Shown piece by piece: positions 17,821 through 27,150 of a stretch of 64,000 nucleotides of DNA; within the stretch, counting starts at the first letter, position 1; each line of letters starts with the position of its first letter. Location: NCBI RefSeq assembly GCF_947387515.1, contig NZ_CANDOB010000001.1:186001-250000 (forward strand), written 5' to 3'. The notes beneath the pieces were generated by a model, which searched no databases, was not told where the DNA came from, and saw only the letters and a program-made list of their open reading frames with translations. The stretch comes from Alkalihalobacillus sp. CinArs1. Its GTDB lineage: Bacteria > Bacillota > Bacilli > Bacillales > Guptibacillaceae. The translations under genes were made by a program, and so were the position numbers.

Positions 17821-18822
17821 TTACTCTGCATATACATGCTTCATAGCATCTTCAGCAGGTGCATAATCCGCATTTTCTGCGTATTCCGTAGCTTCATCAA
17901 CTTCCTTTTTCACACGTTCGTTGATTTCATTTTCAATCTCATCTGTAAGAACACCAGACTCCTTCAAATAAGCAGCAAACGTGATAACAGCGTCTTTCTT
18001 CTTAGCTTCTTCAACTTCTTCTCTCGTACGATAAGCGCGATCATCATCATCACTTGAGTGAGGAGTCAAACGATAGGAAACCGTTTCAATAAGTGTTGGT
18101 CCTTCTCCACGACGACCTCTTTCAACAGCTTCTTTTGCAGCTTCATATACCGCTAATGGATCGTTTCCATCAACTGTTACACCAGGCATACCATAGCCTA
18201 TTGCACGATCAGACACTTTTTCACAAGCTAACTGTTTTGAAACAGGAACAGAAATCGCATACTTGTTGTTCTCACATACAAAGAGTACTGGAAGCTTGTG
18301 CACACCTGCGAAGTTTGCAGCTTCATGGAAATCACCCTGGTTTGATGAACCTTCACCAAATGAACAGAACGTTACCAAATCTTTTCCTTCCATGCGTCCA
18401 GCTAGTGCAAATCCTACAGCATGCGGGACCTGTGTGGTTACAGGTGATGAACCAGTAATAATATTGTTCTTTTTCTGACCAAAATGTCCTGGCATCTGCT
18501 TTCCTCCAGAGTTTGGATCCTCTGCTTTAGCAAAACCTGATAGCATTAGGTCTTTTGCAGTCATTCCGAATGTTAAGACAACACCCATATCACGGTAGTA
18601 CGGTGCTACAAAATCCTTTTCTGGATCCATTGCAAATGCTGTACCTACCTGAGCCGCTTCTTGTCCTTGACATGAAATAACAAAAGGAATCTTTCCTGCG
18701 CGGTTTAAAAGCCACATCCGTTCATCAATTTTTCGAGCTAATAACATCGTTTCGTACATTTCTAGTACACGCTCATCAGTTAGCCCTAGAGCTTCGTGAC
18801 GCTTTTCTGTCTTGTTAGCCAT
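17821..18822 (-). CDS. bkdAA: Branched-chain 2-oxoacid dehydrogenase E1 alpha
   Basis: A 333-residue thiamine-diphosphate-binding E1 alpha subunit. The cofactor motif GEGSSNQGDFHEAANFAG...ENN is present; the usual GDG is GEG here, as often in this family. The phosphorylation-loop region reads YRLTPHSSDDDD. The RAGKIPFVISCQGQEAAQVG segment marks branched-chain rather than pyruvate E1. Partner of BkdAB; both follow lpdV, encoding E3, so the whole complex is made from one message. Confidence 0.95.
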   Translation of the reverse strand: MANKTEKRHEALGLTDERVLEMYETMLLARKIDERMWLLNRAGKIPFVISCQGQEAAQVGTAFAMDPEKDFVAPYYRDMGVVLTFGMTAKDLMLSGFAKAEDPNSGGKQMPGHFGQKKNNIITGSSPVTTQVPHAVGFALAGRMEGKDLVTFCSFGEGSSNQGDFHEAANFAGVHKLPVLFVCENNKYAISVPVSKQLACEKVSDRAIGYGMPGVTVDGNDPLAVYEAAKEAVERGRRGEGPTLIETVSYRLTPHSSDDDDRAYRTREEVEEAKKKDAVITFAAYLKESGVLTDEIENEINERVKKEVDEATEYAENADYAPAEDAMKHVYAE

Positions 18823-18849
18823 TATTTCTACCTCCTCATTCGAGTTTTA

Positions 18850-20271
18850 TTAAGAATGAATCGCCTTACCATCAACTGCTAATGCTGCTTCACCGATCGC
18901 TTCAGAAAGGGTTGGGTGAGGGTGGATCGTATGACCGATCTCCCAAGGTGTTGCATCTAGTACCTTCGCAAGTCCTGCCTCAGAAATCATGTCAGTAACA
19001 TGAGGACCGATCATATGTACACCTAGAAGGTCATCATTATCTGCATCTGCAACTAATTTTACAAACCCATCTGATTCACCGAAGACAAGCGCTTTACCGA
19101 TAGCTTTAAAGAGAAACTTACCAGTTTTAACGTTATGACCCTGCTCTTTTGCAGCTTCTTCCGTTAATCCTACGCTAGCCATTTCAGGACTACTGTAGAT
19201 ACAGCTTGGTACTTTTGAATAATCCATTGGTGCAGGATCTTGATCTGCCAAATGTTCAACCGCAGTAATTCCTTCGTGAGACGCAACGTGTGCTAGCTGC
19301 ATTCCTCCGATCACATCACCGATCGCATAGATGTGAGATTCAGCTGTTTGGAAAAACTCATTCGTTTCAATAACGCCTTTTTCAACTTTAATCGACGTAT
19401 TTTCAAGTCCGATGTTCTTTACGTTCGCTTCTCTACCTACAGATACGAGCATTTTTTCAGCGTTAAACGTTTTCATTTCACCTTTGTGTTCTGCTTGTAC
19501 GGAAACACCTTCGCCTTTTTCAAGTGTGTCGCCCATAACCTTAGCACCAGTGAAAAGCTTGATGCCTTTTTTCTTCATCAAACGAGCTGCTTCTTTTGAT
19601 ACTTCATGATCTTCTGTCGGTACGATGCGATCAGCATATTCAAGTACAGTTACTTCAACACCGAAGTCTGATAGCATGGAAGCCCACTCGATACCGATAA
19701 CACCACCTCCAACGATGATGATCGATGAAGGAAGAGATTCCATACGGAGTGCTTCATCAGAAGTCATGACATATTCTTCATCCACTTCAAGTCCTGGCAA
19801 TGTTCTAGGCTTTGATCCCGTCGCAACGATGACGTTCTTTGGAATCAACATAGGGTTTTCCTCCCCGTTGTTCATTTCAACGGAAACGGTTCCAGGCATC
19901 GGTGAGAAAATAGATGGTCCTAAAATTCTTCCAAACCCTTCGTAAACGTCGATCTTCCCTTGCTTCATAAGATGTTTCACACCATTATGAAGCTGATCTA
20001 CGATGCTTTGTTTACGTTCTTGAACTTTTTCAAAATCAAGCGCAACTTCTTTTGCCGTCACACCAAATTTTTCACCGTGTTTTGCTGTCGCAAAAACTTC
20101 AGCACTTCTTAGCAACGCCTTACTTGGAATACACCCGCGATGAAGACATGTACCTCCAAGCTCGCGTTTTTCTACAATCGCTGTTTTTAAACCGAGTTGA
20201 GAGGCACGGATCGCGGCAACATAACCGCCCGTACCTCCACCAATTATGACGAGATCGTACTCTTCAGCCAT
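18850..20271 (-). CDS. lpdV: Dihydrolipoyl dehydrogenase (E3) of the branched-chain complex
   Basis: A 473-residue FAD flavoprotein disulfide reductase. It has an N-terminal Rossmann GGGTGGYVAA, the redox disulfide GGTCLHRGCIPSK, an NAD-binding GGGVIGIEWASML and the C-terminal catalytic HPHPTLSE. It reoxidises the dihydrolipoyl group of BkdB with NAD+. Residue pattern and operon position identify LpdV rather than the pyruvate-complex PdhD. Translation begins with ATG at 20271, 24 bases after buk. Confidence 0.95.
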   Translation of the reverse strand: MAEEYDLVIIGGGTGGYVAAIRASQLGLKTAIVEKRELGGTCLHRGCIPSKALLRSAEVFATAKHGEKFGVTAKEVALDFEKVQERKQSIVDQLHNGVKHLMKQGKIDVYEGFGRILGPSIFSPMPGTVSVEMNNGEENPMLIPKNVIVATGSKPRTLPGLEVDEEYVMTSDEALRMESLPSSIIIVGGGVIGIEWASMLSDFGVEVTVLEYADRIVPTEDHEVSKEAARLMKKKGIKLFTGAKVMGDTLEKGEGVSVQAEHKGEMKTFNAEKMLVSVGREANVKNIGLENTSIKVEKGVIETNEFFQTAESHIYAIGDVIGGMQLAHVASHEGITAVEHLADQDPAPMDYSKVPSCIYSSPEMASVGLTEEAAKEQGHNVKTGKFLFKAIGKALVFGESDGFVKLVADADNDDLLGVHMIGPHVTDMISEAGLAKVLDATPWEIGHTIHPHPTLSEAIGEAALAVDGKAIHS

Positions 20272-20295
20272 CCAAATTCTCCTTTTGCGAAAAAA

Positions 20296-21405
20296 TTATT
20301 TTAAAACCATCGTACTAACCGTTGTGTTCGGGTACTCTTTCGCATCCTCTTCATTTCTTAGTACGCGCAAGCCACCTTCTGCGAGAGCTTGAAGTTCATT
20401 CTCTCCTGGGTGTACCATGACATCTGCAATCCATTTAACATGGTCTGTGATCTGTTTTACGAATTGTTTGCCATAAGCCATTCCACCAGTTAACACGATC
20501 GCATCTACTTCACCGCATAAAACCGCACTTGCAGCACCGATTTCCTTGCCGATCTGATATGCCATCGCATCGTAGACAAGCTTAGCTTTTTCGTCACCAG
20601 CTTCGATTAATTCTTCTACTTTCACAGCATCATTTGTACCTAAGTAGCCAACGAAACCTGCTTGTCCTACTAGTTTTTTCATGATTTCTTCAGCGTAGTA
20701 CTCTCCTGAGAAGCACATTGAAACTAAATCACCCACGGGAACTGTGCCCGCTCGTTCAGGTGAAAAAGGCCCCTCTCCATGTAGACCATTGTTAACATCG
20801 ATCACTTTCCCGTTTTTATGGACGCCAACAGTAATTCCGCCGCCCATATGAGTAACGATCAAATTAAGGTCTTCATATTTCTTGTCTAGCTGTCCAGCAA
20901 CCCTTCTAGCTACTGCTTTTTGGTTCAAAGCGTGAAAGATACTTTTACGCTCGATTTCTGGAACCCCAGAAAGTCTAGCCACGTCCTGTAGTTCATCAAC
21001 CACAACAGGATCAACAATAAAGGATGGAATGTTAAGTTGTTCTGCAATCTCAAAGGCGATGATTCCGCCAAGGTTGGAAGCATGCTCACCAGAAAATCCA
21101 TTTCTTAAATCTTCAAGCATTTGCTCATTAACAGAATAAGTTCCACCTTCTATCGGGCGAAGAAGGCCTCCGCGACCTACTACGGCGGCAAGTCGCGAAA
21201 TGTTTATCGCTTCTTCATCTAGTGCTTCTAGAATCGTGCTCTTTCTAAATTCATACTGATCGATGATTGTTTCAAATTGATTGATTTCTTCTGCATCATG
21301 ACGGAGTGTTTTCTCAAACACTGCTCGCTCATTATCAAAAATACCAATCTTTGTTGACGTTGAACCTGGATTGATTACCAGTAGTCGATATTCTTTATCA
21401 GTCAC
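20296..21405 (-). CDS. buk: Butyrate kinase (branched-chain fatty-acid kinase)
   Basis: A 369-residue member of the acetate/butyrate kinase (ASKHA) family. Visible are the phosphate-1 loop [15 protein letters not shown], the [13 protein letters not shown] segment, [12 protein letters not shown] and the adenosine loop VLTGGMAYG. It makes ATP from butyryl- or branched acyl-phosphate, the product of Ptb; run in reverse with Ptb it activates exogenous branched acids. It lies between bcd and lpdV with 13- and 24-base gaps. Confidence 0.95.
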   Translation of the reverse strand: MTDKEYRLLVINPGSTSTKIGIFDNERAVFEKTLRHDAEEINQFETIIDQYEFRKSTILEALDEEAINISRLAAVVGRGGLLRPIEGGTYSVNEQMLEDLRNGFSGEHASNLGGIIAFEIAEQLNIPSFIVDPVVVDELQDVARLSGVPEIERKSIFHALNQKAVARRVAGQLDKKYEDLNLIVTHMGGGITVGVHKNGKVIDVNNGLHGEGPFSPERAGTVPVGDLVSMCFSGEYYAEEIMKKLVGQAGFVGYLGTNDAVKVEELIEAGDEKAKLVYDAMAYQIGKEIGAASAVLCGEVDAIVLTGGMAYGKQFVKQITDHVKWIADVMVHPGENELQALAEGGLRVLRNEEDAKEYPNTTVSTMVLK

Positions 21406-21418
21406 TTGAAACCCTCCG

Positions 21419-22516
21419 TTACTTACGATGACTTAAAATGTGTTGAGAGTTCATCAAGAATTGGCTTCTTGATTGTTTCATTGCTTCGATTCTTTCTTCA
21501 GCAAGTCGATCTGCTGCTGCATAAGTAGGAATACCGTCTCGTTTAGAGATTTCGATGACCTTAGCGATATTGTCGTAGATTCCTTCAACACGCTTCATCG
21601 CGCGATCGCGGTTATAACCATACAATTCATCAGCAACGTTGATAACTCCACCTGCATTAATCACATAGTCAGGAGCGTATACGATACCCATTTCATGGAT
21701 TTGGTCCCCGTGTGTCGTTTCACGAAGCTGGTTGTTTGCGGCACCTGCGATTACTTTTGCTTTAATCTTCCCAATCGTATCATCGTTAATGACTGCACCA
21801 AGGGCACAAGGAGCAAAAATATCGCAATCCACTGTGTAAATATCATCAATATCTACAGCTTTTGCTCCAAAGTCAGAAACTGCACGATCTACAGATTCTT
21901 TGTTGATATCTGTAACAACGAGTTTCGCGCCCTCTTCATGAAGATGTTTACAAAGGTTATAAGCTACGTTACCGACTCCTTGAACAGCTACAGTCTTACC
22001 TTCAAGTGAATCCGTACCGAAAGCTTCTTTCGCTGCAGCTTTCATACCAACATAAACACCATAAGCAGTTACAGGAGATGGGTTACCTGAAGAACCGAAA
22101 GCAGGAGAAATTCCTGTTACGTATTCCGTTTCCTCATGAATCGTATCCATGTCATGAACCGTTGTACCAACGTCTTCAGCGGTGATGTAACGACCATTCA
22201 AGCCTTGGATATAACGTCCGAATGCTCTAAACATTGCTTCGTTCTTATCTTTTCTAGGGTCACCGATGATAACTGTCTTTCCTCCACCTAAGTTCAAACC
22301 TGCTGCTGCGTTTTTGTAGGTCATCCCTTTCGCTAATCGGAGAGCATCTTCAAAAGCATCTGCTTCTGAATCATATGTCCACATTCTTGTTCCACCTAGT
22401 GCTGGTCCAAGAGTCGTATCATGGATAGCAATAATCGCTTTTAAACCTGATGCTTTATCCTGACACACAACAACCTGCTCATAATCATAAGTTTCCATAT
22501 ATTTGAATAGTTCCAT
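21419..22516 (-). CDS. bcd: Leucine dehydrogenase (branched-chain amino-acid dehydrogenase)
   Basis: A 365-residue NAD-dependent Leu/Val/Ile dehydrogenase of the Glu/Leu/Phe/Val dehydrogenase family. The catalytic lysines are in GGTRMW...[21 protein letters not shown] and the nucleotide-binding loop is [11 protein letters not shown]. It deaminates branched-chain amino acids to the 2-oxo acids used by BkdAA/AB. Length matches B. subtilis Bcd (364). It follows ptb by 24 bases within the operon. Confidence 0.95.
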   Translation of the reverse strand: MELFKYMETYDYEQVVVCQDKASGLKAIIAIHDTTLGPALGGTRMWTYDSEADAFEDALRLAKGMTYKNAAAGLNLGGGKTVIIGDPRKDKNEAMFRAFGRYIQGLNGRYITAEDVGTTVHDMDTIHEETEYVTGISPAFGSSGNPSPVTAYGVYVGMKAAAKEAFGTDSLEGKTVAVQGVGNVAYNLCKHLHEEGAKLVVTDINKESVDRAVSDFGAKAVDIDDIYTVDCDIFAPCALGAVINDDTIGKIKAKVIAGAANNQLRETTHGDQIHEMGIVYAPDYVINAGGVINVADELYGYNRDRAMKRVEGIYDNIAKVIEISKRDGIPTYAAADRLAEERIEAMKQSRSQFLMNSQHILSHRK

Positions 22517-22540
22517 TTAAATCTTCCTCCCTGATCGTTC

Positions 22541-23440
22541 TTATTTATTGGTAGAGCTTACTGCTAGAGCGATACTATAAACTTTACTTTCTGCATCATC
22601 AGATCGTGAAGTTAATACGATTGGAGCTTTAGCTCCTGCGATGATACCCCCGACCTTCGCATTAGCGAAATAGACAAGAGATTTATATAGTGCATTGCCT
22701 ACTTCAATTGAAGGCACTAGCAAGATATCAGCAAATCCAGCTACTTCACTCTTTATCCCTTTGTGACTTGCGGATTTAGCTGAAATAGCATTATCCAAAG
22801 CAAGTGGGCCATCGACCACACAGTTCTTTATTTGACCTCTAACGCTCATCTGACTTAAAGCGGCAGCGTCGAGGGTTGCTTGCATCGATGGGTTAATGAC
22901 TTCTACCGCTGCAAGAGGTGCAACTTTCGGTGTTTTTATACCGATCGAAGTAGCTACTTCTACTGCATTGTTTACGATATCAACCTTCTGCTGAAGGTCA
23001 GGTGCTATATTCATGCCAGAATCAGTAACAAAAATCATTCTGTCATACCCAGGCACATCAAACGCCGCAAGATGCGAAAGACTTTTGCCTTTTCTAAGGC
23101 CATACTCTTTGTTTAACACTTCTTTTAAAATGGTTGAAGTCGAAACCATCCCTTTCATCAGGACATCGGCTTCACCATTTCTGACAGCGGTTACAGCTGA
23201 TTTGCATGAGTCCTTATCATCTGAGGAATGCACGACGCGTACATCTTCAGAATGAGTGAGATCTTTCTTTTCTAATATGGACATGATTTGTTTTTCATCG
23301 CCATAGAGAATAAATGAAGCGAGCTTTTGATTTACAGCCATTCTCACAGCTTCGATCACTTCTTCATCTGCAGCTGCTGCTAAAGCCACTACTTTGTTCG
23401 TTTGCTCAGTAGCTTCCTTCAATAAGTTGTTTAGGTTCAT
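22541..23440 (-). CDS. ptb: Phosphate butyryltransferase
   Basis: A 299-residue phosphotransacylase-family protein that exchanges CoA for phosphate on butyryl- or branched acyl-CoA. Family segments include DVLMKGMVSTSTILKEVLN, VTDSGMNIAPDLQQKVDI, VVDGPLALDNAIS and ADILLVPSIEVGNALYKSL. It is the first gene of the ptb-bcd-buk-lpdV-bkdAA-bkdAB-bkdB operon. The sigma-54 promoter lies 36 bases upstream of its ATG, preceded by GGGAGAG. Confidence 0.95.
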   Translation of the reverse strand: MNLNNLLKEATEQTNKVVALAAAADEEVIEAVRMAVNQKLASFILYGDEKQIMSILEKKDLTHSEDVRVVHSSDDKDSCKSAVTAVRNGEADVLMKGMVSTSTILKEVLNKEYGLRKGKSLSHLAAFDVPGYDRMIFVTDSGMNIAPDLQQKVDIVNNAVEVATSIGIKTPKVAPLAAVEVINPSMQATLDAAALSQMSVRGQIKNCVVDGPLALDNAISAKSASHKGIKSEVAGFADILLVPSIEVGNALYKSLVYFANAKVGGIIAGAKAPIVLTSRSDDAESKVYSIALAVSSTNK

Positions 23441-23475
23441 GATGTCTCTCCCTTCGTGTGCACCACATTATATAA

Positions 23476-23492
23476 TGCAATTTTCATGCCAA
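23476..23492 (-). promoter_or_regulatory. Sigma-54 (SigL) promoter of the ptb-bkd operon
   Basis: On the minus strand TTGGCATGAAAATTGCA carries the invariant GG and GC exactly ten bases apart (-24/-12 class). It lies 36 bases upstream of the ptb start and downstream of bkdR, whose product is a sigma-54 activator. All three facts agree. Confidence 0.9.
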
Positions 23493-23533
23493 GTTTAAAA
23501 AGGTATTAGATCGCGCATTTTCCCCACCATCAC

Positions 23534-23570
23534 CATGCAACCTTTTGCAAAGTGCGCAAATCCTTGCATG
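23534..23570. promoter_or_regulatory. Nested dyad, probable BkdR upstream activating sequence
   Basis: CATGCAA (23534-23540) and TTGCATG (23564-23570) are perfect inverted arms. Inside them are TTTTGCAAA and GCGCAAA, giving a second, inner symmetry. The 37-base element sits about 40-80 bases upstream of the sigma-54 promoter, the usual distance for an enhancer, and just after the bkdR stop. Binding by BkdR is inferred. Confidence 0.65.
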
Positions 23571-23575
23571 CCACT

Positions 23576-25627
23576 TTATTCAACCCCATGTTTCTCCATC
23601 TTATAATAGAGGTTTCTTAAAGAGACTCCTAGTGCTTTGGCAGTAGCCGTTTTGTTTCCGCCATAATATTGAAGGGTTTGGTCAATCGTTTTCCTTTCAA
23701 ACTCATCCACTAGTTGTGACAGAGACTTCTCAGGAGTTCTTTCAACCGAGAGAAGATCAGCGTTTTTCGTCTCACTTAATAACGATGGGATATGAGACAG
23801 TTGGATAACTGACTCAGCTGCATCCATATGGATGACAACTCTTCCTAATACATTTTCAAGCTCTCTCACATTCCCCGGCCATTCATATTGCTTGAGATAC
23901 TCTAACGCTTTAGGAGTAATGCCTTCAACGTTTCTCCCGTAGTCCTGATTAATCTTGGCTATCAAATGGTCTGATAGAAAGCCTATATCTTCTTTCCGTT
24001 GCCTAAGTGGTGGTATTTGTATCGGCATGCGATTCAATCGATAATATAAATCTTCCCTAAATGAACCATCCATTATTCTCTTTTCAAGTTTTGCATTCGT
24101 AGCAGCGATTATTCTGACATTGATCGATATCGGATTCGTACCACCTACACGAACGATTTCTTTCTCTTGTAGAACACGCAACAGTTTCACTTGTGTACTT
24201 AGAGATAGTTCACCGATTTCGTCGAGAAAAATGCTCCCGCCGTTCGCTTCTTCAAACAGACCTCTTCTTCCGCCCTGTCTTGCTCCTGAAAAAGCACCAT
24301 CTTCATAACCGAAAAGCTCACTTTCAAGCAAGGATTCAGCGATTGCAGCACAATTAACTCTTACAAACTTGTTGAACTTTCGATCGCTTGCATTATGTAT
24401 CGCGTGCGCGAATAATTCTTTGCCTGTCCCAGATTCCCCCCTCAGCAACACAGTTGCTGGCGTTGAGGCGGCGAGCTTTGCTTGTTGTATAGAGAACGAC
24501 ATTTCTTCAGAGCTTCCAATAATGTCTTCAAACGAATATTTCGCTTCAAGGGTTCGAATGATTTGTCTTGCTCTTTGAAGTTGATTGTTTAACGAGTGCA
24601 GTTCAGATACGTCATGGATGACTCCTACACTTCCTTTTAATCGCCCATCAACGATTACTGGGGAAACATTAACAACCACATCACGCTTCTTTGGACCGAC
24701 TTTCATTTGAACGCCACGGACAGGTTTTCTAGAGCTCAATACACGCATGTGCATGCTTTCACCTTCAGATATGTCTGTTGTTGCTGGCTTTCCGATCACT
24801 TCGTCTTCATCTAATCCGGTCAATCTCGAGTAAGCAGGATTGATCATCAACCCTCTTCCATTTTCATCAACAACAGATATCGCTTCATCAGATGATTGGA
24901 TAATTGCCTTTAACATAGACTGAATGCTTTTTAAGTTCGTAACTTCTTGAGCCATTTCTTCGATTGCAGTCATATCTCGAAAGACTGCCATCGCTCCAAC
25001 ACGAGACCCATTGCTGTCTAATAATGGTATCCTCGTTGTTATAATTTTCTTTCCGTTTGGTAAAAGCTGTTCCTGATTCACTTCGGAGTGTCCACTGGCC
25101 AGGACCCTAGGGAGTCGACTCGTCGCCATCAACGAGCCTACTGGCTTACCAATAGCTTCTTCTTTACTAATACCGGTTACTTTTTCTGCGCTCCTATTAA
25201 ACAGCGTCACACATTCATCTTTATCTATCGCGATCATTCCATCATGTGTGGAATCGAGTATGATTTCTTGTAATTTCGATTGATGTCGGAGCGTATCGAT
25301 CAACAATTCTTTTTCTTCGATCAGGTGCAATACGACGTTTGCAACTGCTCCTGGAATGAGTACAGTTTTCTTACTGCGTTTTTCACGTATTTCTTTAAAA
25401 ACACTGTCTCTCCCTGTTGCTTCAATAATGACATCGATTTCAAAATGGGATAATGGAATCGTCCAGTCATTATAAACCTTTATTCCTGCCTCTTTAGCTG
25501 TAATCATACCAGGTGCGTTTTCATTAAGGTCCACAACCGCTACGACATTCATCATCTTTGTTTCTCGAAGGATATTTAGTAACGCGTTACCACCGTTCCC
25601 AGCTCCAACGATCATACATTTGCGCAA
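23576..25627 (-). CDS. bkdR: Sigma-54-dependent transcriptional activator BkdR
   Basis: A 683-residue activator of the bkd operon. Residues about 1-105 look like a Rossmann domain ([14 protein letters not shown]). Two PAS domains follow (about 118-225 and 235-345), then the AAA+ domain with Walker A GESGTGKE and a Fis-type helix-turn-helix at the C terminus ([20 protein letters not shown]). The sigma-54 contact loop reads GAFSGA where most activators have GAFTGA. In B. subtilis BkdR acts with SigL in response to isoleucine or valine. Start is the TTG at 25627 behind AGGTGATG. It has its own promoter at 25672-25700. Confidence 0.93.
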   Translation of the reverse strand: MRKCMIVGAGNGGNALLNILRETKMMNVVAVVDLNENAPGMITAKEAGIKVYNDWTIPLSHFEIDVIIEATGRDSVFKEIREKRSKKTVLIPGAVANVVLHLIEEKELLIDTLRHQSKLQEIILDSTHDGMIAIDKDECVTLFNRSAEKVTGISKEEAIGKPVGSLMATSRLPRVLASGHSEVNQEQLLPNGKKIITTRIPLLDSNGSRVGAMAVFRDMTAIEEMAQEVTNLKSIQSMLKAIIQSSDEAISVVDENGRGLMINPAYSRLTGLDEDEVIGKPATTDISEGESMHMRVLSSRKPVRGVQMKVGPKKRDVVVNVSPVIVDGRLKGSVGVIHDVSELHSLNNQLQRARQIIRTLEAKYSFEDIIGSSEEMSFSIQQAKLAASTPATVLLRGESGTGKELFAHAIHNASDRKFNKFVRVNCAAIAESLLESELFGYEDGAFSGARQGGRRGLFEEANGGSIFLDEIGELSLSTQVKLLRVLQEKEIVRVGGTNPISINVRIIAATNAKLEKRIMDGSFREDLYYRLNRMPIQIPPLRQRKEDIGFLSDHLIAKINQDYGRNVEGITPKALEYLKQYEWPGNVRELENVLGRVVIHMDAAESVIQLSHIPSLLSETKNADLLSVERTPEKSLSQLVDEFERKTIDQTLQYYGGNKTATAKALGVSLRNLYYKMEKHGVE

Positions 25628-25671
25628 TTATTCATCACCTGCATTTCTCACATGCAATATATTTCATACTT

Positions 25672-25701
25672 ATCATACAACTAAATATCAGTTTTGACAA
25701 A
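25672..25701 (-). promoter_or_regulatory. bkdR sigma-A promoter overlapped by a 0A-box match
   Basis: Minus-strand TTGTCA (25695-25700), 17-base spacer, TATGAT (25672-25677). The -35 hexamer lies within TTTGTCAAA (25693-25701), a perfect match to the Spo0A box TTTGTCRAA. Promoter fit is good; Spo0A binding is inferred. Confidence 0.6.
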
Positions 25702-25724
25702 TCATGCATGGTTCGTTTCGAAAA

Positions 25725-25780
25725 TTTGTCAAAAAGCGTTTACAACTGTCATAGACACGAACTGTTTACTTCGCTACAAT
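25725..25780 (+). promoter_or_regulatory. yqzF promoter with upstream 0A-box and cre-like sites
   Basis: TAGACA (25752-25757), 17-base spacer, TACAAT (25775-25780). Upstream are TTTGTCAAA (25725-25733, a 0A-box match) and, on the minus strand, TTGTAAACGCTTTTT (25731-25745), a cre match with one mismatch. The promoter hexamers are convincing; regulator binding is inferred. Confidence 0.55.
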
Positions 25781-25813
25781 GTCAATAGTATTTGTAGAAA
25801 GGATGCGCACCAT

Positions 25814-26068
25814 ATGCGATTATTAGCTCTCCTTATTGTGCTGATCCCCGGATTAATTGGGGTTTATGGAATTAAATTAATGAGAGATGTTGTATTCGGG
25901 ATAACGATTCCTCCCTTTACTTCGCTCATTTTACAATTTATTTTAGGTTTAGTGTTTTTTCTAGCTGGACTAGCGTTCGTAGGAGGTTTTATCTTCTATC
26001 GAGATCGAAAGCGGAATAAAGTTCAACAGCGATTTTCTTCAAATAGACATAAAAAAACAAAGTCCTGA
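25814..26068 (+). CDS. yqzF: DUF2627 membrane protein YqzF
   Basis: An 84-residue protein with two hydrophobic helices (about 2-20 and 33-60) and a basic C-terminal tail. It resembles B. subtilis YqzF, which also sits between bkdR and spo0A. Function unknown. The ATG at 25814 has AGAAAGGATG upstream. The stop codon falls in the loop of the terminator shared with spo0A. Confidence 0.85.
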   Translation: MRLLALLIVLIPGLIGVYGIKLMRDVVFGITIPPFTSLILQFILGLVFFLAGLAFVGGFIFYRDRKRNKVQQRFSSNRHKKTKS

Positions 26069-26084
26069 TCGACTTTGTTTTTTT
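26052..26084. terminator. Bidirectional terminator between yqzF and spo0A
   Basis: AAAAAACAAAGTC (26052-26064) pairs with GACTTTGTTTTTT, loop CTGATC, with A- and T-runs that serve both convergent genes. Confidence 0.93.
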
Positions 26085-26091
26085 ATGCTTA

Positions 26092-26892
26092 TTATCTTGT
26101 GTGTGAATAGTTTTCCGAATTATGTTCGATTCTGAGTTTATCTGCAACCATTGCGATAAATTCACTGTTCGTTGGTTTTGCCTTTGACATGCTGACTGTA
26201 TAACCAAACAGGTTAGATATCGATTCAACGTTCCCTCTACTCCAAGCGACTTCGATCGCGTGACGGATTGCACGCTCAACCCTAGAAGAAGTCGTATTAA
26301 ACTTTTTCGCAATATCAGGATATAGAACTTTTGTGATCGACCCGAGCAATTCAATGTCATTGTATACCATCGTAATTGCTTCTCTTAAGTACATATAACC
26401 TTTGATATGTGCAGGTACCCCAATCTCATGGATGATACTCGTAATGCTCGCATCTAGGTTTCTAGGCTTGTTTTCTCTAGCTGGACGTTTATAAGATTGT
26501 GTGCTGTTCGTAAATGTCGTTTTCTTACCGCTTACCTGCCTCACATGACTAGCAAGGTTATCCATATCGAACGGTTTAAGTATAAAATACGAAGCTCCAA
26601 GATCGACCGCCTTCTTCGTTACATCTTCTTGTCCAAATGCCGTCAACATGATTACGCTGCACGTATAATTCATTTCTCGTAAACGTTCAAGAACAGCTAG
26701 TCCGTCGAGGTGGGGCATAATGATATCAAGAACTAACACATCAGGCTCTTCTTCTTCGAGTACCTCAAGACATTCTTGGCCATTGAACGCAGTCCCTACA
26801 ACTTCAATATCCTCCTGTCGAGACATATATTCCTCAATTAAGTTAACTAATTCCCGATTATCATCTGCTAGGCAAACTTTAATTTTTTGCAC
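26092..26892 (-). CDS. spo0A: Sporulation master regulator Spo0A
   Basis: A 266-residue response regulator that receives phosphate from the Spo0F/Spo0B relay and sets the sporulation programme. The receiver has the acidic pair Asp10-Asp11 and phospho-acceptor Asp56 ([11 protein letters not shown]), with Lys in LKPFD. After a variable hinge (about 125-150) comes the DNA-binding domain with [19 protein letters not shown]. The GTG at 26892 follows AAGGAG by about nine bases and gives numbering equal to B. subtilis; the frame is open a little further upstream but includes the ribosome-binding site. It is preceded by a sigma-H promoter and a 0A box. Confidence 0.97.
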   Translation of the reverse strand: MQKIKVCLADDNRELVNLIEEYMSRQEDIEVVGTAFNGQECLEVLEEEEPDVLVLDIIMPHLDGLAVLERLREMNYTCSVIMLTAFGQEDVTKKAVDLGASYFILKPFDMDNLASHVRQVSGKKTTFTNSTQSYKRPARENKPRNLDASITSIIHEIGVPAHIKGYMYLREAITMVYNDIELLGSITKVLYPDIAKKFNTTSSRVERAIRHAIEVAWSRGNVESISNLFGYTVSMSKAKPTNSEFIAMVADKLRIEHNSENYSHTR

Positions 26893-26933
26893 GGCTCCGT
26901 CTCTCCTTCCCAAGTTTGGTTACCGTTATATAG

Positions 26934-26962
26934 AAATTCAACGGGCCACATAATTTTCCTCT
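26934..26962 (-). promoter_or_regulatory. Sigma-H promoter of spo0A
   Basis: Minus-strand AGAGGAAAA, 11-base spacer, GTTGAATTT, matching RNAGGAWWW-N11/12-RNNGAATWW throughout. It would start transcription about 35 bases before the GTG, as at the Ps promoter of B. subtilis spo0A. Confidence 0.75.
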
Positions 26963-27063
26963 AAAATTTCTAAAAACATTTAAATTTAATACAAATCCTG
27001 CATTTATCTCTTTAATTCTTCAGCTTACTTCATTATTCTACATTTTCTGAATACTCTATTACT

Positions 27064-27072
27064 TTTGTCGAA
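27064..27072 (+). promoter_or_regulatory. 0A box upstream of spo0A
   Basis: TTTGTCGAA is a perfect TTTGTCRAA site about 100 bases upstream of the sigma-H promoter, between spoIVB and spo0A. It suggests the feedback control by Spo0A~P known in Bacillus. Confidence 0.6.
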
Positions 27073-27114
27073 TTTTCTTCATACAAAGTATATCATGCTT
27101 ATATAACGAAAGAA

Positions 27115-27150
27115 AGCGAACATTGAGCTTTTTTTAGCTCGCTGTTCGCT
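27115..27150 (-). terminator. Intrinsic terminator of spoIVB
   Basis: Minus-strand AGCGAACA and TGTTCGCT form the outer stem, GAGCT/AGCTC the inner stem around an A-rich loop, followed by TTCTTTCG. The spoIVB stop codon lies in the loop. The T-run is modest. Confidence 0.7.
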
